Shown: positions 1-8,408, counted from the stretch's first letter. The stretch is DNA of 64,000 nucleotides from JANRLF01 sp033762815 (GCA_033762815.1 JANRLF010000004.1:550240-614239); one strand, 5' to 3'. The notes: generated by a model not told the origin, from the letters alone. Translations and numbers: made by a program.

Positions 1-731
1 AAGAGAATCTTTTGCCACAATTGTCTTAACACTTTCAGGGCAACTATTTCTTTAAAAAAGTCGGTTTCCAACTTTACATGAAACTGTATCTTATCTGCTG
101 CCTGCTCTATTGAAAAACCATTTTCAGTCAACCAATCGAGATAATCCACCCCTTTGTTCAACGCCTCTGAAAGCCCCTCCGCGGTTTTTTCTTGTATCGA
201 AATGCTAAAAAAACTGAATTGCGGGAATGTGGCCAGATAAGGCTTAAGTGCTTGGCAGTTTTCCCCAACCGTCTCAAAGCTATTTAAAGTGAAAGAACCC
301 TTTACTTGGCTGCCCGATATCCCCCTCTCAAGCAATAATGTTTGAAACTCATCTAATACTTGAAGGCTAGATGCCTTTAAATGCAGCCTAATATGTTCAA
401 CCAAAATGTCGTTTAGCAAGACTTTCAAATCGACATGTTGCCCAAGCTCAAACCCAATGGCATCGACACCGCCATTCAATGCCAGCAAGGCTGACTGATT
501 AGCCGTCTTTTCATTTGTCACCACAAAATCTTGCCTAATAACCCAAGGGGCATCCTTTGCGAAACTATGGCCCCCCTGATACTGACTATAGTATGGCTTT
601 GCGGGTATTCTTTCGGCAAAATTCCAGTCCAGTTTCTCGATAGATTCCCCTTTCAATTCGGAGGCAACCAGCTTTTCCCATTGCTGGATATCACTGCGCT
701 CAAAATCTTGAAATAGCTTGTTGTCGCTCAT
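1..731 (-). CDS. mutA: Methylmalonyl-CoA mutase small (beta) subunit, partial
   Basis: The reading frame opens at an ATG (731-729, MSDNKLFQDFERSDIQQWEK) and stays open to the left edge, so about 243 N-terminal residues are present and the C-terminal part lies outside the window. Hallmarks I recognise are the WEKLVASELKG start region, a DAPWVIRQDF stretch and an LALNGGVDAIGFEL stretch, which match the TIM-barrel part of the catalytically inactive small subunit of B12-dependent methylmalonyl-CoA mutase. The enzyme interconverts methylmalonyl-CoA and succinyl-CoA with the large subunit; the large-subunit gene would be expected downstream, beyond the edge. The gene is divergent from the enoyl-CoA hydratase at 820. 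Family assignment is by remembered similarity and is fairly secure; the symbol follows common usage for the small subunit. Confidence 0.8.
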   Translation of the reverse strand, partial: MSDNKLFQDFERSDIQQWEKLVASELKGESIEKLDWNFAERIPAKPYYSQYQGGHSFAKDAPWVIRQDFVVTNEKTANQSALLALNGGVDAIGFELGQHVDLKVLLNDILVEHIRLHLKASSLQVLDEFQTLLLERGISGSQVKGSFTLNSFETVGENCQALKPYLATFPQFSFFSISIQEKTAEGLSEALNKGVDYLDWLTENGFSIEQAADKIQFHVKLETDFFKEIVALKVLRQLWQKIL

Positions 732-794
732 ATGCTCGCCTAAAATTAATGAAAATAGCGGTTGTAGGCTATCGGCTGATTAAGGAAGGTTGGT

Positions 795-802
795 TATCTT
801 TG
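795..802 (+). promoter_or_regulatory. Candidate -7 promoter box for the enoyl-CoA hydratase
   Basis: TATCTTTG matches the Bacteroidota -7 consensus TAnnTTTG exactly and lies 17 bases before the ATG at 820. I do not see a well-spaced -33 TTG, so this is a partial match. The position supports a start at 820 rather than at the upstream TTG at 790, which lies before the box. Confidence 0.4.
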
Positions 803-819
803 GGCATCAACTTTTTGCT

Positions 820-1599
820 ATGGAATATCAATACCTGCTGGTAGAAAAACAAGACGGCGTTCTGCTCATCACCATTAACCGTGAGGACAAAATGAACGCC
901 CTTAACCGTGCATTGCTGCAAGAATTAAAAGCCGCTGTGCAAGAACTGCATAATGACAGCAGTTTGAAAGGTGCCGTGATTACCGGTAAAGGGGAGAAAG
1001 CCTTTGCTGCCGGTGCGGATATTGCTGAGTTTACGGCACTATCGCAAGAAGATGCCCGAAAAATGGCACAAGAAGGCCATGACATTTTCTTTTCCATTGA
1101 GCAATGCCCCAAACCAGTAATTGCTGCTGTGAATGGCTTTGCCTTGGGCGGAGGCTGCGAGTTAGCTATGGCTTGCCATATCCGCATTGCGGGGGAAACG
1201 GCTAAATTTGGCCAACCTGAAGTAAACTTGGGTATCATACCCGGCTATGGTGGCACCCAACGCGTGGCGCAATTGGTTGGAAAAGGCAAGGCTTTTGAAT
1301 TACTGATGACGGGCAAAATGATCAATGCCGCCGAAGCCTACCGTATTGGCTTGGTGAATCAATTAGGCCATAATGATAGCTTGGTAGACGATGCCGTAGC
1401 TATTATTGAGACTATTGCTACCAAAGCACCAGTAGCCATCGAGAAAGTGATTAAAAGCATCAATGCCAACTTTCAGGATGGCGTAAACGGCTACCAAATA
1501 GAGGTAGAAGAATTTGCGGCATGCACCGCTACTGCCGATTTCAAAGAAGGTGCTACCGCTTTTTTGGAAAAAAGGAAAGCTAACTTTACTGGGAAGTGA
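820..1599 (+). CDS. Enoyl-CoA hydratase/isomerase (crotonase) family protein
   Basis: A 259-residue crotonase, the usual length for the family. It hydrates the double bond of enoyl-CoA thioesters, most likely in fatty-acid or amino-acid degradation. Visible signatures are the oxyanion-hole segment KAFAAGADIAEF near residue 67, the GGGCELAMACHIRIA segment carrying one catalytic glutamate, and QPEVNLGIIPGYGGTQR carrying the second. Both glutamates are present, so hydratase activity is likely. The start is the ATG at 820 (MEYQYLLVEKQDG); an in-frame TTG at 790 would add ten unconvincing residues and would overlap the promoter-like box. Its neighbours, methylmalonyl-CoA mutase and fumarase, also work on acyl-CoA and C4 metabolism, but spacing and orientation do not show one operon. 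The exact substrate cannot be read from sequence. Confidence 0.92.
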   Translation: MEYQYLLVEKQDGVLLITINREDKMNALNRALLQELKAAVQELHNDSSLKGAVITGKGEKAFAAGADIAEFTALSQEDARKMAQEGHDIFFSIEQCPKPVIAAVNGFALGGGCELAMACHIRIAGETAKFGQPEVNLGIIPGYGGTQRVAQLVGKGKAFELLMTGKMINAAEAYRIGLVNQLGHNDSLVDDAVAIIETIATKAPVAIEKVIKSINANFQDGVNGYQIEVEEFAACTATADFKEGATAFLEKRKANFTGK

Positions 1600-1652
1600 T
1601 TTTTACCAATACATTGCTTTATTGTTATAATTGCTCAATTGCTAGCTAATTT

Positions 1653-2032
1653 ATGGAGGAGAAAAAATACCTTCGGTTAAATGACATTGAAGCATATAAA
1701 ACCGCCTTCCATTTAAGCAATTATGTGTGGCAGCTAATTGTAGCATGGGAGCATTTCCAAAGGACACCATTGGGAAACAACTTGCAAGAGCAGTCGATTC
1801 CATATCAGCTAATATCGCTGAAGGATTTGGAAGATACCATAAAAAAGACAAAGTCAAATTTTACAGATACAGTATTGGATCAGTAATGGAAGTTTTAGAT
1901 TGGAATGAAAAATCGAAGTTAAGAGGCTTACTCTCCCAAAATGAATATGAATACATTTTCCAAGAATTAACAAAATTGCCAAAAGCGATTAATTCATTGA
2001 TAAAATTCACAAATGAAAAACTGAAAGTTTGA
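1653..2032 (+). pseudogene. Four-helix bundle protein (S23/23S rRNA intervening-sequence family), frameshifted
   Basis: Two overlapping frames together encode one recognisable protein. Frame one from 1653 reads MEEKKYLRLNDIEAYKTAF and continues to WEHF. The second frame takes over at about 1755-1765 with KDTIGKQLARAVDSISANIA, then EGFGRYHKK and a helical end at LIKF. The join PKDTIGKQL after WEHF is what an intact family member would have, so one base appears to be missing around 1757-1763, in the run gcatttccaaagg. Intact members are about 115-125 residues, which fits the combined length. The family occurs in 23S rRNA intervening sequences and as stand-alone chromosomal genes of unknown role. 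It may be a recent pseudogene or a sequencing error. It sits alone between the crotonase and fumarase genes. Confidence 0.75.
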
Positions 2033-2081
2033 CTAAACTCGATTTGGCAAATTCAATAACTACAAAATTAACAATCAAGCA

Positions 2082-3503
2082 ATGCAACAGTTAAGCAATC
2101 CGACCATTGACACCCGTAAAGAAAAAGATAGCCTGGGATATGTAGACGTTCCGGCGGATAAATACTGGGCGGCACAAACCCAACGCTCTATCGAGAACTT
2201 CAAAATTGGCGGCCAACGCATGCCCATAGAAATTATTAGGGCTTTTGCCACCCTGAAAAAAGCAGCGGCATTGACCAACTTTGATTTAGGGGTGCTTAGC
2301 AAAGAAAAATGCGACTTGATTACCGCCGTGTGCGATGAAATCAATGCTGGTAAATTGGATGACCAATTCCCTTTAGTGGTATGGCAAACCGGTTCGGGTA
2401 CACAAAGCAATATGAACGTGAACGAGGTGGTGGCCAACCGTGCGCACGTAATGAATGGCGGTACGCTGCTGGACGAGAAGAAAATCATCCACCCGAATGA
2501 TGATGTGAACATGTCGCAGTCATCTAACGATACTTTCCCTACCGCTATGCACATTGCGGCTTATAAGATGCTGGTTGAATTGACCATTCCAGGGATTGAA
2601 ACCTTGCGCGATACTTTGAAGCAGAAGTCGCAGGAGTACATGCAAATCGTAAAGATTGGCCGTACACACTTCATGGATGCAACACCGCTTACCTTGGGCC
2701 AAGAGTTCTCAGGCTATGTATCGCAACTAGACCATGCCATCCGTGCCATCAAAAATAGCCTAGCCCATTTGTCGGAACTGGCTTTGGGCGGTACTGCTGT
2801 GGGTACCGGCATCAATACCCCTAAAGGCTATGCTGAAAAGGTGGCGGCTAAAATTGCCGAGCTTTCCGGATTACCTTTCGTGACGGCAGAAAACAAGTTT
2901 GAAGCTTTGGCAGGCAATGATGCCATTGTAGAAGCCCATGGTGCATTGAAAACGGCAGCGGTAAGCTTGATGAAAATTGCCAATGACATACGCATGCTCT
3001 CTTCAGGCCCCAGGAGCGGAATTGGTGAGATTATCATCCCATCCAATGAACCGGGGTCATCTATCATGCCCGGTAAGGTAAATCCTACCCAACCTGAAGC
3101 ATTGACCATGGTTTGTGCCCAAGTGATGGGCAATGATGTGGCCATCAACATAGGCGGCGCTACTGGTCATTTTGAACTGAATGTGTTCAAGCCCATGATG
3201 ATTACCAACTTCCTGCATTCTGCACGCCTTATTGGTGATGCCTGCTATTCGTTCAATGAACATTGTGCGGTGGGCATAGAGCCTAATATTGAGGCTATTA
3301 GGCGCAACGTGAACAACTCATTGATGCTGGTTACCTCACTCAATACCCATATTGGCTATGACAATGCGGCAAAGATTGCCAAAAAGGCCTACGCTGATAA
3401 TACCAGCCTGAAAGAAGCCGCTTTAGAACTAGGTTTGCTCACGGCTGAGCAATTCGACCAGTGGGTGAGACCCGAAGATATGGTTGGCTTAACGCAGAAT
3501 TAA
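2082..3503 (+). CDS. fumC: Class II fumarate hydratase
   Basis: A 473-residue class II fumarase, slightly above the usual 460-467 because of a short N-terminal extension. It interconverts fumarate and L-malate in the TCA cycle, as a cytoplasmic homotetramer. The superfamily signature GSSIMPGKVNPTQPEAL is near residue 325. Substrate-binding segments TGSGTQSNMNVNEV, HPNDDVNMSQSSNDTFP and GRTHFMDATPLTLGQEF follow in the expected order. The ATG at 2082 is the first in-frame start after the preceding pseudogene. Aspartase and argininosuccinate lyase share the fold, but HPNDDVN and GRTHFMDATP favour fumarase. No T-rich hairpin is obvious before the next gene, whose start follows 47 bases later. Confidence 0.95.
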   Translation: MQQLSNPTIDTRKEKDSLGYVDVPADKYWAAQTQRSIENFKIGGQRMPIEIIRAFATLKKAAALTNFDLGVLSKEKCDLITAVCDEINAGKLDDQFPLVVWQTGSGTQSNMNVNEVVANRAHVMNGGTLLDEKKIIHPNDDVNMSQSSNDTFPTAMHIAAYKMLVELTIPGIETLRDTLKQKSQEYMQIVKIGRTHFMDATPLTLGQEFSGYVSQLDHAIRAIKNSLAHLSELALGGTAVGTGINTPKGYAEKVAAKIAELSGLPFVTAENKFEALAGNDAIVEAHGALKTAAVSLMKIANDIRMLSSGPRSGIGEIIIPSNEPGSSIMPGKVNPTQPEALTMVCAQVMGNDVAINIGGATGHFELNVFKPMMITNFLHSARLIGDACYSFNEHCAVGIEPNIEAIRRNVNNSLMLVTSLNTHIGYDNAAKIAKKAYADNTSLKEAALELGLLTAEQFDQWVRPEDMVGLTQN

Positions 3504-3550
3504 GATTATTATTACTATATTGCGCCCTTAAACTTAAAAGAAGAAACGCC

Positions 3551-5869
3551 ATGAAGAAATTGTTACTGAGCTTTTTTGCTTTGTTATTGTTACAAACAAG
3601 TTACGCCGGCTTAGGTTGTACCCCTCCAACAGCTACAGGTAGCCCTAATGTAACGCCACCTACTGAAAACCTGCCATGTGTGGTGCAAGGCGATCCCTAT
3701 TCGGCCACTATCAATATTGAGAATTTCTCTTCCTTCTCCTTGTCTTTAGGTTCCGGTACGGTTGATTCATTAAGGATTGATAGCTTGACCAACTTGCCTT
3801 GTGGCATTGATTACGTGGTAAGCCCTGACCCTACTTTAAACAGTGGCCAAACAGGCTGCATTCTGTTATATGGTACCAGCTATGAAAGGCCTGGCCAGTA
3901 CAGGACTGGTATTTACTTGACCGTATTTTACCAAGTTACCGTTTTCGGGAACACCACCCGCGATTCATTGAGCGGCAGGGCCGATTCATTGGTTGCTACC
4001 TTGCAACAATTGACCGGTCAAAATTTCGGTATCGATTTTAACTATTGGTTGCGTGTACGCACTGCCTTGGCAGCTTGCCCACCAATAGATACCACTGGTG
4101 CTACTGATTCCATTGCTTCCATTATCTGTGCACCCGGAGCATTTCTAGTGGATATTACCGGCAACACCGATACCTGCGCAGGTGCTAGCGTAACTGTTAC
4201 CGCCAGCGTTATTGGCTCGCCCGTGCAGCCGCTTACTTACGAATGGTCGAACGGTGCTACTACCGCAAGCACTACCATTACAGCACCGGGAATTATAGTT
4301 TGTACGGTGACCGATGGTTCATCCGTTTCCGATGTTGATTCTTTCACCGTGGGCGTAATAGCGGGCCCGTTAGCAGCTTTATCTACTACTGTAAATGGTG
4401 CGGTAGTTAGTATTAGCAACAACTCCACAGGCAATACCACTTCCTCCACCATTTATATACCTGGGGTAGATACCTTGCCCGGCAACACCCCTTCCTATTC
4501 TTTTGCAACGGCAGGCACTTACGATATTATTTTGGAAGCTTCCAATGCTTGCGGTAGCGACAGGGATACTTCCACCGTTACCATCAGCTCATTGATAGGT
4601 TGCAGCCCTCGCCCAGCTACTGGTACGCCAGGCATTACCCCTACTGCTGCCAATATTCCTTGTGCCAATATCGGCCAGTACTACGATACTACTATCTATA
4701 TCGAAAACTTTGATACCTATTCTACCACCATTCAAGGTTTCCCTATCACTATTACTATCGACTCTTTGCGTATCGATAGCATTACCAATATCCCTTGTGG
4801 CCTCAACTATGCACTTACCCCTGCAGATGGCACACTGGATGGTGGCGCAACCGGCTGTATCAATTTATACGGTACTACCTTGGATAATCCAGGCCAGTAC
4901 CAAGCAGGTATTTACATTCATATTTGGGTCACCGCTCCAGTAATTGGCTCGTTGGATTTCCAAGGCCGTGCTGATTCTTTGTTGGCCGTACTTGCCGCAC
5001 AAGGTATCAACTTGCCTATCGACTTCCGTTACTGGGTAAGGGTGAAACAACCCGCCTCCAACTGCCCTGCCATCGACCAATCAGGCGCATCTAACTTAAC
5101 TGCTTCAGCTTTCTGCGTACCAGGTGTATTCGATGTGAATATTAGTGGCAATAGCCAAACCTGCATAGGCGCTACTACCACGCTTACCGCCAGCATCCAA
5201 GGCTTGCCTTTGGGCGGTGCTCCTTTCCCACAAGTATTATGGTCAACTGGTGCTAGTACCAACAGTATCACCGTTACTGCCCCTGATACAGTTTGGGTAT
5301 CGGTAACCGACTCCGTTGGTACTGTGGAAAGGGATACCTTCATCGTTGAAGGCTTGTTGGCTCCTGAGGCTTCTATCGATGTAGATACCAATGGCGCACA
5401 AGTGACCCTTACCAATACCTCCACCAATAACCCCAATGCCAACGCAACCATTTACCAAATTCCTGGAGTGGATACACTGATAGGTGGCAATATTGCATCC
5501 GTTACTTTCACCGCCAATGGCACTTACACCATCACTATGATTACCAGCAATAGCTGCGGTAGCGATACGGTAAACACCGATGTGACTATTACGGGGGTAT
5601 CGGTTCCTGAAATCAATAAGATTGACGCAAGGGTGGCCGTATATCCTAATCCCAACAATGGCTTGATGACCTTGATGATTAACGCTGCGGTGAATACGGA
5701 GAATTACACCGTAAAAGTGTACAGCATGCAAGGCCAAGAAGTGTACAAAGCCAATTTCAACGGCAATGTGACGGCTACTATTGACTTGGGCACCGCTGCA
5801 GCAGGCGTGTACTTCATGCACATTAATTCTGAAAACGTTTCTACTATCAAGAAGCTGGTGATTAAATAA
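3551..5869 (+). CDS. Secreted two-module protein with T9SS type A sorting domain
   Basis: The 772-residue product starts at the ATG at 3551 (MKKLLLSFFALLLLQTSYAG, a clear signal peptide); an upstream GTG-type extension overlaps fumC and is rejected. It holds two tandem modules of about 320 residues. Each begins with a GC(T/S)P..ATG.P..TP motif, contains DSLRIDS(L/I)TN(L/I)PCG, GRADSL and (N/R)YW(L/V)RV, and ends in a PKD/Ig-like segment with GVDTL and ACGSD or SCGSD. The last 75 or so residues (VAVYPNPNNGLMTL to the final KKLVIK) form a Por-type secretion tail, so the protein should cross the outer membrane through the T9SS and be anchored or released. I do not recognise the two large modules. 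A terminator follows directly, so it is probably transcribed alone or with fumC. Confidence 0.88.
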   Translation: MKKLLLSFFALLLLQTSYAGLGCTPPTATGSPNVTPPTENLPCVVQGDPYSATINIENFSSFSLSLGSGTVDSLRIDSLTNLPCGIDYVVSPDPTLNSGQTGCILLYGTSYERPGQYRTGIYLTVFYQVTVFGNTTRDSLSGRADSLVATLQQLTGQNFGIDFNYWLRVRTALAACPPIDTTGATDSIASIICAPGAFLVDITGNTDTCAGASVTVTASVIGSPVQPLTYEWSNGATTASTTITAPGIIVCTVTDGSSVSDVDSFTVGVIAGPLAALSTTVNGAVVSISNNSTGNTTSSTIYIPGVDTLPGNTPSYSFATAGTYDIILEASNACGSDRDTSTVTISSLIGCSPRPATGTPGITPTAANIPCANIGQYYDTTIYIENFDTYSTTIQGFPITITIDSLRIDSITNIPCGLNYALTPADGTLDGGATGCINLYGTTLDNPGQYQAGIYIHIWVTAPVIGSLDFQGRADSLLAVLAAQGINLPIDFRYWVRVKQPASNCPAIDQSGASNLTASAFCVPGVFDVNISGNSQTCIGATTTLTASIQGLPLGGAPFPQVLWSTGASTNSITVTAPDTVWVSVTDSVGTVERDTFIVEGLLAPEASIDVDTNGAQVTLTNTSTNNPNANATIYQIPGVDTLIGGNIASVTFTANGTYTITMITSNSCGSDTVNTDVTITGVSVPEINKIDARVAVYPNPNNGLMTLMINAAVNTENYTVKVYSMQGQEVYKANFNGNVTATIDLGTAAAGVYFMHINSENVSTIKKLVIK

Positions 5870-5895
5870 TCCCTCTGGTTCTTACCAATAACGAA

Positions 5896-5926
5896 GGGGC
5901 TGCCATTGGCGGCCCCTTTTGTTTTT
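5896..5926 (+). terminator. Rho-independent terminator after the T9SS type A gene
   Basis: GGGGCTGCC pairs with GGCGGCCCC (9 bp, one G-U pair) around a six-base loop and is followed by TTTTGTTTTT. It lies 27 bases after the stop codon. A copy of more than 30 bases recurs at 6637-6667. Confidence 0.8.
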
Positions 5927-6069
5927 GGAGGATGGGGCGGCGGTTATGATGCGTGTTTATCTTTGGGCTGGTAAGGGGCCACATCCTGCATGGTGCTTTT
6001 CGCTTGTTCCGTGCGTAAGTTTACGGAAAATGGGTGCAGGGGGAAATGGGGTAGGCAGTCTAGCCGCGA
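5927..6069. other. Short intergenic stretch with an isolated -7-like box
   Basis: No gene is supported here. The plus strand carries TATCTTTG at about 5958-5965, embedded in the same ttatctttgggc string found before the enoyl-CoA hydratase at 794-805, but no plausible plus-strand gene follows because the next genes are on the minus strand. It may be an orphan promoter or the relic of a lost gene. Confidence 0.3.
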
Positions 6070-6219
6070 TTATTTCTTCGTTTTTTGCTTGGGCTTCTTG
6101 GCTTTCAACAAGTTTTCAATTTCCTGCTGCGGCACTATGGGGGCTTTGGAAATATCTATTTCCTCGTGCTCGGGCATTTCCTTTACAAAAGCCAATGGAT
6201 ATTTTTTATTGGTCTTCAT
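6070..6219 (-). CDS. Short putative BrnA-like antitoxin partner
   Basis: A 49-residue frame (MKTNKKYPLAFVKEMPEHEE to KQKTKK) begins 14 bases inside the 3' end of the BrnT-like toxin gene, the translationally coupled arrangement typical of toxin-antitoxin pairs. It is very rich in lysine and glutamate. Known BrnA antitoxins are longer (roughly 80-100 residues) and end in a ribbon-helix-helix DNA-binding domain; that domain is not visible here. The start is fixed by the overlap and by the lack of another ATG. It may be a minimal antitoxin made only of the toxin-binding part, or a truncated remnant. Confidence 0.6.
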   Translation of the reverse strand: MKTNKKYPLAFVKEMPEHEEIDISKAPIVPQQEIENLLKAKKPKQKTKK

Positions 6220-6478
6220 AGGTCTGTCTATTTTGCTTGCTTGCCGGCCTGCAACTGATAATCCTGTACTTGCTGCCCCTTACCGTAAAAGCGGTATACA
6301 AAACCCTATCAAATTTGCTCTTACCTATACAAATATAACGGGTTTCGTTTTCACTATGTTTCAAATCCAGCACAATAATTTTTCGTGAATCATCGAATAC
6401 GCTTTCGGCTTCCTCATTGGTAATACCATGCTTCAGCAAATTTTTTTGCAAGTTTCCTCTATCCCATTGAAACTTCAT
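6206..6478 (-). CDS. brnT: BrnT-family ribonuclease toxin
   Basis: The 90-residue product shows the BrnT pattern: MKFQWDRGNLQKNLLKHGI at the start, EEAESVFDD in the middle, HSENETRYICIGKS, and the end RVLYTAFTVRG then RIISCRPAS. BrnT proteins are RelE-like fold ribonucleases that stop growth when free of their partner and are held in check by BrnA, encoded immediately downstream. Here a 49-residue overlapping frame occupies that place. No promoter box with a good match is visible upstream. Length and motif order are normal, so the toxin looks intact. Confidence 0.85.
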   Translation of the reverse strand: MKFQWDRGNLQKNLLKHGITNEEAESVFDDSRKIIVLDLKHSENETRYICIGKSKFDRVLYTAFTVRGSKYRIISCRPASKQNRQTYEDQ

Positions 6479-6636
6479 AGATATTATTCTTGCATTCTAA
6501 GTTAAGTGTTTACCTGCAAAAGGAAGGCTAAACCTTAAGGAAAAAACCCTTAAGCCAACATGGTGTGTAGAGGCGAAGCCTTTTCTCTCTTGTGTTGCAG
6601 GAAGCATAGCTTTCGCAGAGTGGGTAGAAAGACTAA

Positions 6637-6667
6637 GGGGCTGCCATTGGCGGCCCCTTTTGTTTTT
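6637..6667 (+). terminator. Second copy of the 5896 terminator, orphan
   Basis: The same hairpin and T-rich tail (aggggctgccattggcgg onward to gtttttgga) seen at 5896-5926 recurs here, but no plus-strand gene ends upstream. On the minus strand the tail after the hairpin is not T-rich. It therefore looks like a duplicated terminator rather than one serving a present gene. The surrounding intergenic DNA (6479-6762) also holds CTTAAGG/CCTTAAG (near 6535-6555), CTCCC/GGGAG (near 6690) and CTGAAA/TTTCAG small hairpins but no gene I can support. Confidence 0.55.
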
Positions 6668-6762
6668 GGATGGTTGCAAACGCTAAGGTAGCTCCCTAAA
6701 GGGAGTGGAGTGCTTTGCCTCACCGTTCACCTGAAAACATGGCTTTCAGTACTAGCGCAGCA

Positions 6763-7389
6763 CTAAAAGCAGAATATCAGGTTGCCTCCTATCTGGCCCG
6801 TTTGGAAGGTTGCCTCGCCAATGCCATCGATGGTGCCTCGACGAGAAGAAAACTCAAACTCCGTCTCCAGGCTTAGGGATACCTTCTTGATGGGGATGGC
6901 CCAGCCCAGACTGCCAGATAGGGTGCTGCCTATGCCGTACTGATGCTTGAACTCCTTACGGGCCTCGCCATCGCGCTTGCTGGTAAACTGCCCGAAGCCT
7001 GCCCCTGCCCTGATGTACAGCCCCTTATTGAACTGGCCGTAAAGCGGGAAGTATTTGGCGGAAATGCCCAGGTTGTAGAAATTGAAAATGTAGCTGTCGC
7101 CCAAATCGCCTTTTACGGAAGCCCCGAAGGTGCCTTTTATGCGGCCGCCTATACCGGCACCCTTCCACTTCACAGGCGCGAAGTAGAAGGCCATGGTAAG
7201 GTTGCTGCCAGTGCCGGGGTCAAACCCGCCGCCTAAGGCAGATACTAGGTTGTTGCGGGTGTCAGCGAAGAACAAGGTCTGCCCGAAGCCGAGGCCCACC
7301 TCGCCGAAAAGGCGGGCCTTTAAGGGTTGTTGGGCCAATAGGGCAGTAGGAATCATCAAAAGGGCAAGGGCAAGAAATCGTAGTTTCAT
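6763..7389 (-). CDS. Outer-membrane beta-barrel (porin-like) protein
   Basis: A 208-residue protein starting at the ATG at 7389 with signal peptide MKLRFLALALLMIPTALLAQ. The remainder alternates hydrophobic and polar residues with many glycines and aromatics (LFGEVGLGFGQTLFF, YIRAGAGFGQF, TLSGSLGWAIP) and ends in phenylalanine (GGNLIFCF), as outer-membrane barrels do. About eight strands would fit the length. Substrate and role are unknown. The preceding Crp-like regulator ends 64 bases upstream on the same strand, so the two may be cotranscribed or the regulator may control this gene. The pair is markedly richer in G+C than the surrounding genes. Confidence 0.75.
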   Translation of the reverse strand: MKLRFLALALLMIPTALLAQQPLKARLFGEVGLGFGQTLFFADTRNNLVSALGGGFDPGTGSNLTMAFYFAPVKWKGAGIGGRIKGTFGASVKGDLGDSYIFNFYNLGISAKYFPLYGQFNKGLYIRAGAGFGQFTSKRDGEARKEFKHQYGIGSTLSGSLGWAIPIKKVSLSLETEFEFSSRRGTIDGIGEATFQTGQIGGNLIFCF

Positions 7390-7453
7390 GGTCGTTATGT
7401 TTTTTGTACCATGCAAAGGTCTTGCTGCCGCAACAAACCTCCCTTGACCTAAG

Positions 7454-8047
7454 TTAAGATTTCTGGGGCCGCCGCGCCTCAAGCAATCGCTTCCTGATCC
7501 GGCTCAGGCTCTCAGGCTTAACGGACAGGTAGGAGGCGATGTGCTTAAGCGGCACCCGCTCGAACAGTAAGGGTCGCTCGGCCATCAGTTGTTGGTAACG
7601 CTCTTCAGGCGAAGCCAGGGTGAGCAGCTTGGTCTTCGACCGCAGCCCCAAGAAGGCCCTTTCGGCCATCAGCCGGCCAAAACGCTCGAAACGAGGATGC
7701 TCTACATACATGCGCTCCCACTGCTCCCTGCTTACGGTAAGCACCTCGGTAGTTTCTAAGGCCTGTATGTTCTGTAATGAAGGCTGCCGGCTCAGAAAGC
7801 TCTCATAATCGCTGTACCAACTGTTCTCGAAGAAGAACTGGCCCGTACGCTCCTCCCCATCCACCAGGTAGTAGTAACGCAGACAGCCCGAGCTGATGAA
7901 AGCAGAGAAGCTGCACACCTCGCCCTCGCGCAACAGGTGCTCCTTCCGCTTCAGCCTTACCCTGCGCACTGCCGCTTGCAAGGCCTCGCGCTCTGCGGGC
8001 GCAAGGCCTATCATCTTATCTACCGCCGCTATCAGGGTCTCCGCCAT
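7454..8047 (-). CDS. Crp/Fnr-family transcriptional regulator
   Basis: A 197-residue protein of typical length for Bacteroidota Crp-like regulators. Residues 30-120 form the cyclic-nucleotide-binding-type beta roll (HLLREGEVCSFSAFISSGCL, then RTGQFFFENSWYSDYESFL). The C-terminal 40 residues carry a helix-turn-helix (VPLKHIASYLSVKPESLSRI) close to the family pattern. No iron-sulfur cysteines are seen, so it is not an FNR-type oxygen sensor; the ligand is unknown. It lies directly upstream of the outer-membrane barrel gene. Codons are strongly G/C-ending compared with the rest of the window. Confidence 0.9.
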   Translation of the reverse strand: MAETLIAAVDKMIGLAPAEREALQAAVRRVRLKRKEHLLREGEVCSFSAFISSGCLRYYYLVDGEERTGQFFFENSWYSDYESFLSRQPSLQNIQALETTEVLTVSREQWERMYVEHPRFERFGRLMAERAFLGLRSKTKLLTLASPEERYQQLMAERPLLFERVPLKHIASYLSVKPESLSRIRKRLLEARRPQKS

Positions 8048-8282
8048 GGTATAAGGAATGGTGCTTTCATGCTAAAGTTAATAAAAAACAGGCCTGGCCT
8101 GGTCATAGCCGCGCTAAAAATTCGGAATGAGCAGGTATCAGCAATCCAGCCACATCGTGCCCGCTTCGGAGAGCGATGTAGCGGTATTATCTAGTCCGCT
8201 TTGTGCGCCAGCCAAGAGGCTGATAGGGGGCACACCTTAAGCGAGGACACTTAAGGCAGCATGGGGATACTCTATTTCATAC

Positions 8283-8408
8283 TCATCCAATTATCTTATT
8301 CACCAACAAATCAATCTCCTCCATCTCCTTCCTTAAATGCTTCTTTATATCCACCCGAAGCTTTCCCAATTGTAAGCCTGTAACGGTTTTATGGGAAGTA
8401 TTCCCCAC
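8283..8408 (-). pseudogene. Possible short coding remnant
   Basis: A minus-strand frame from a GTG at 8408 to a TGA at 8283 reads MGNTSHKTVTGLQLGKLRVD then a lysine/glutamate-rich amphipathic helix ending in NKIIG. The upstream stop at 8421-8423 lies in a hairpin. The helical, charged composition looks protein-like, but it is only 41 codons, has no good start, and I do not recognise it. It may be the tail of a gene whose front was replaced by the hairpin element. Confidence 0.22.

Noticed and set aside
3461..3550. Longer start for the T9SS type A protein overlapping fumC
   Set aside because: The signal peptide begins at the ATG at 3551, and the extension overlaps the fumarase end in another frame.
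5990..6388. Plus-strand frame of 132 codons with hydrophobic segments and an upstream TATCTTTG box
   Set aside because: It overlaps the well-supported BrnT gene and its partner on the other strand, and its composition is an antisense artefact.
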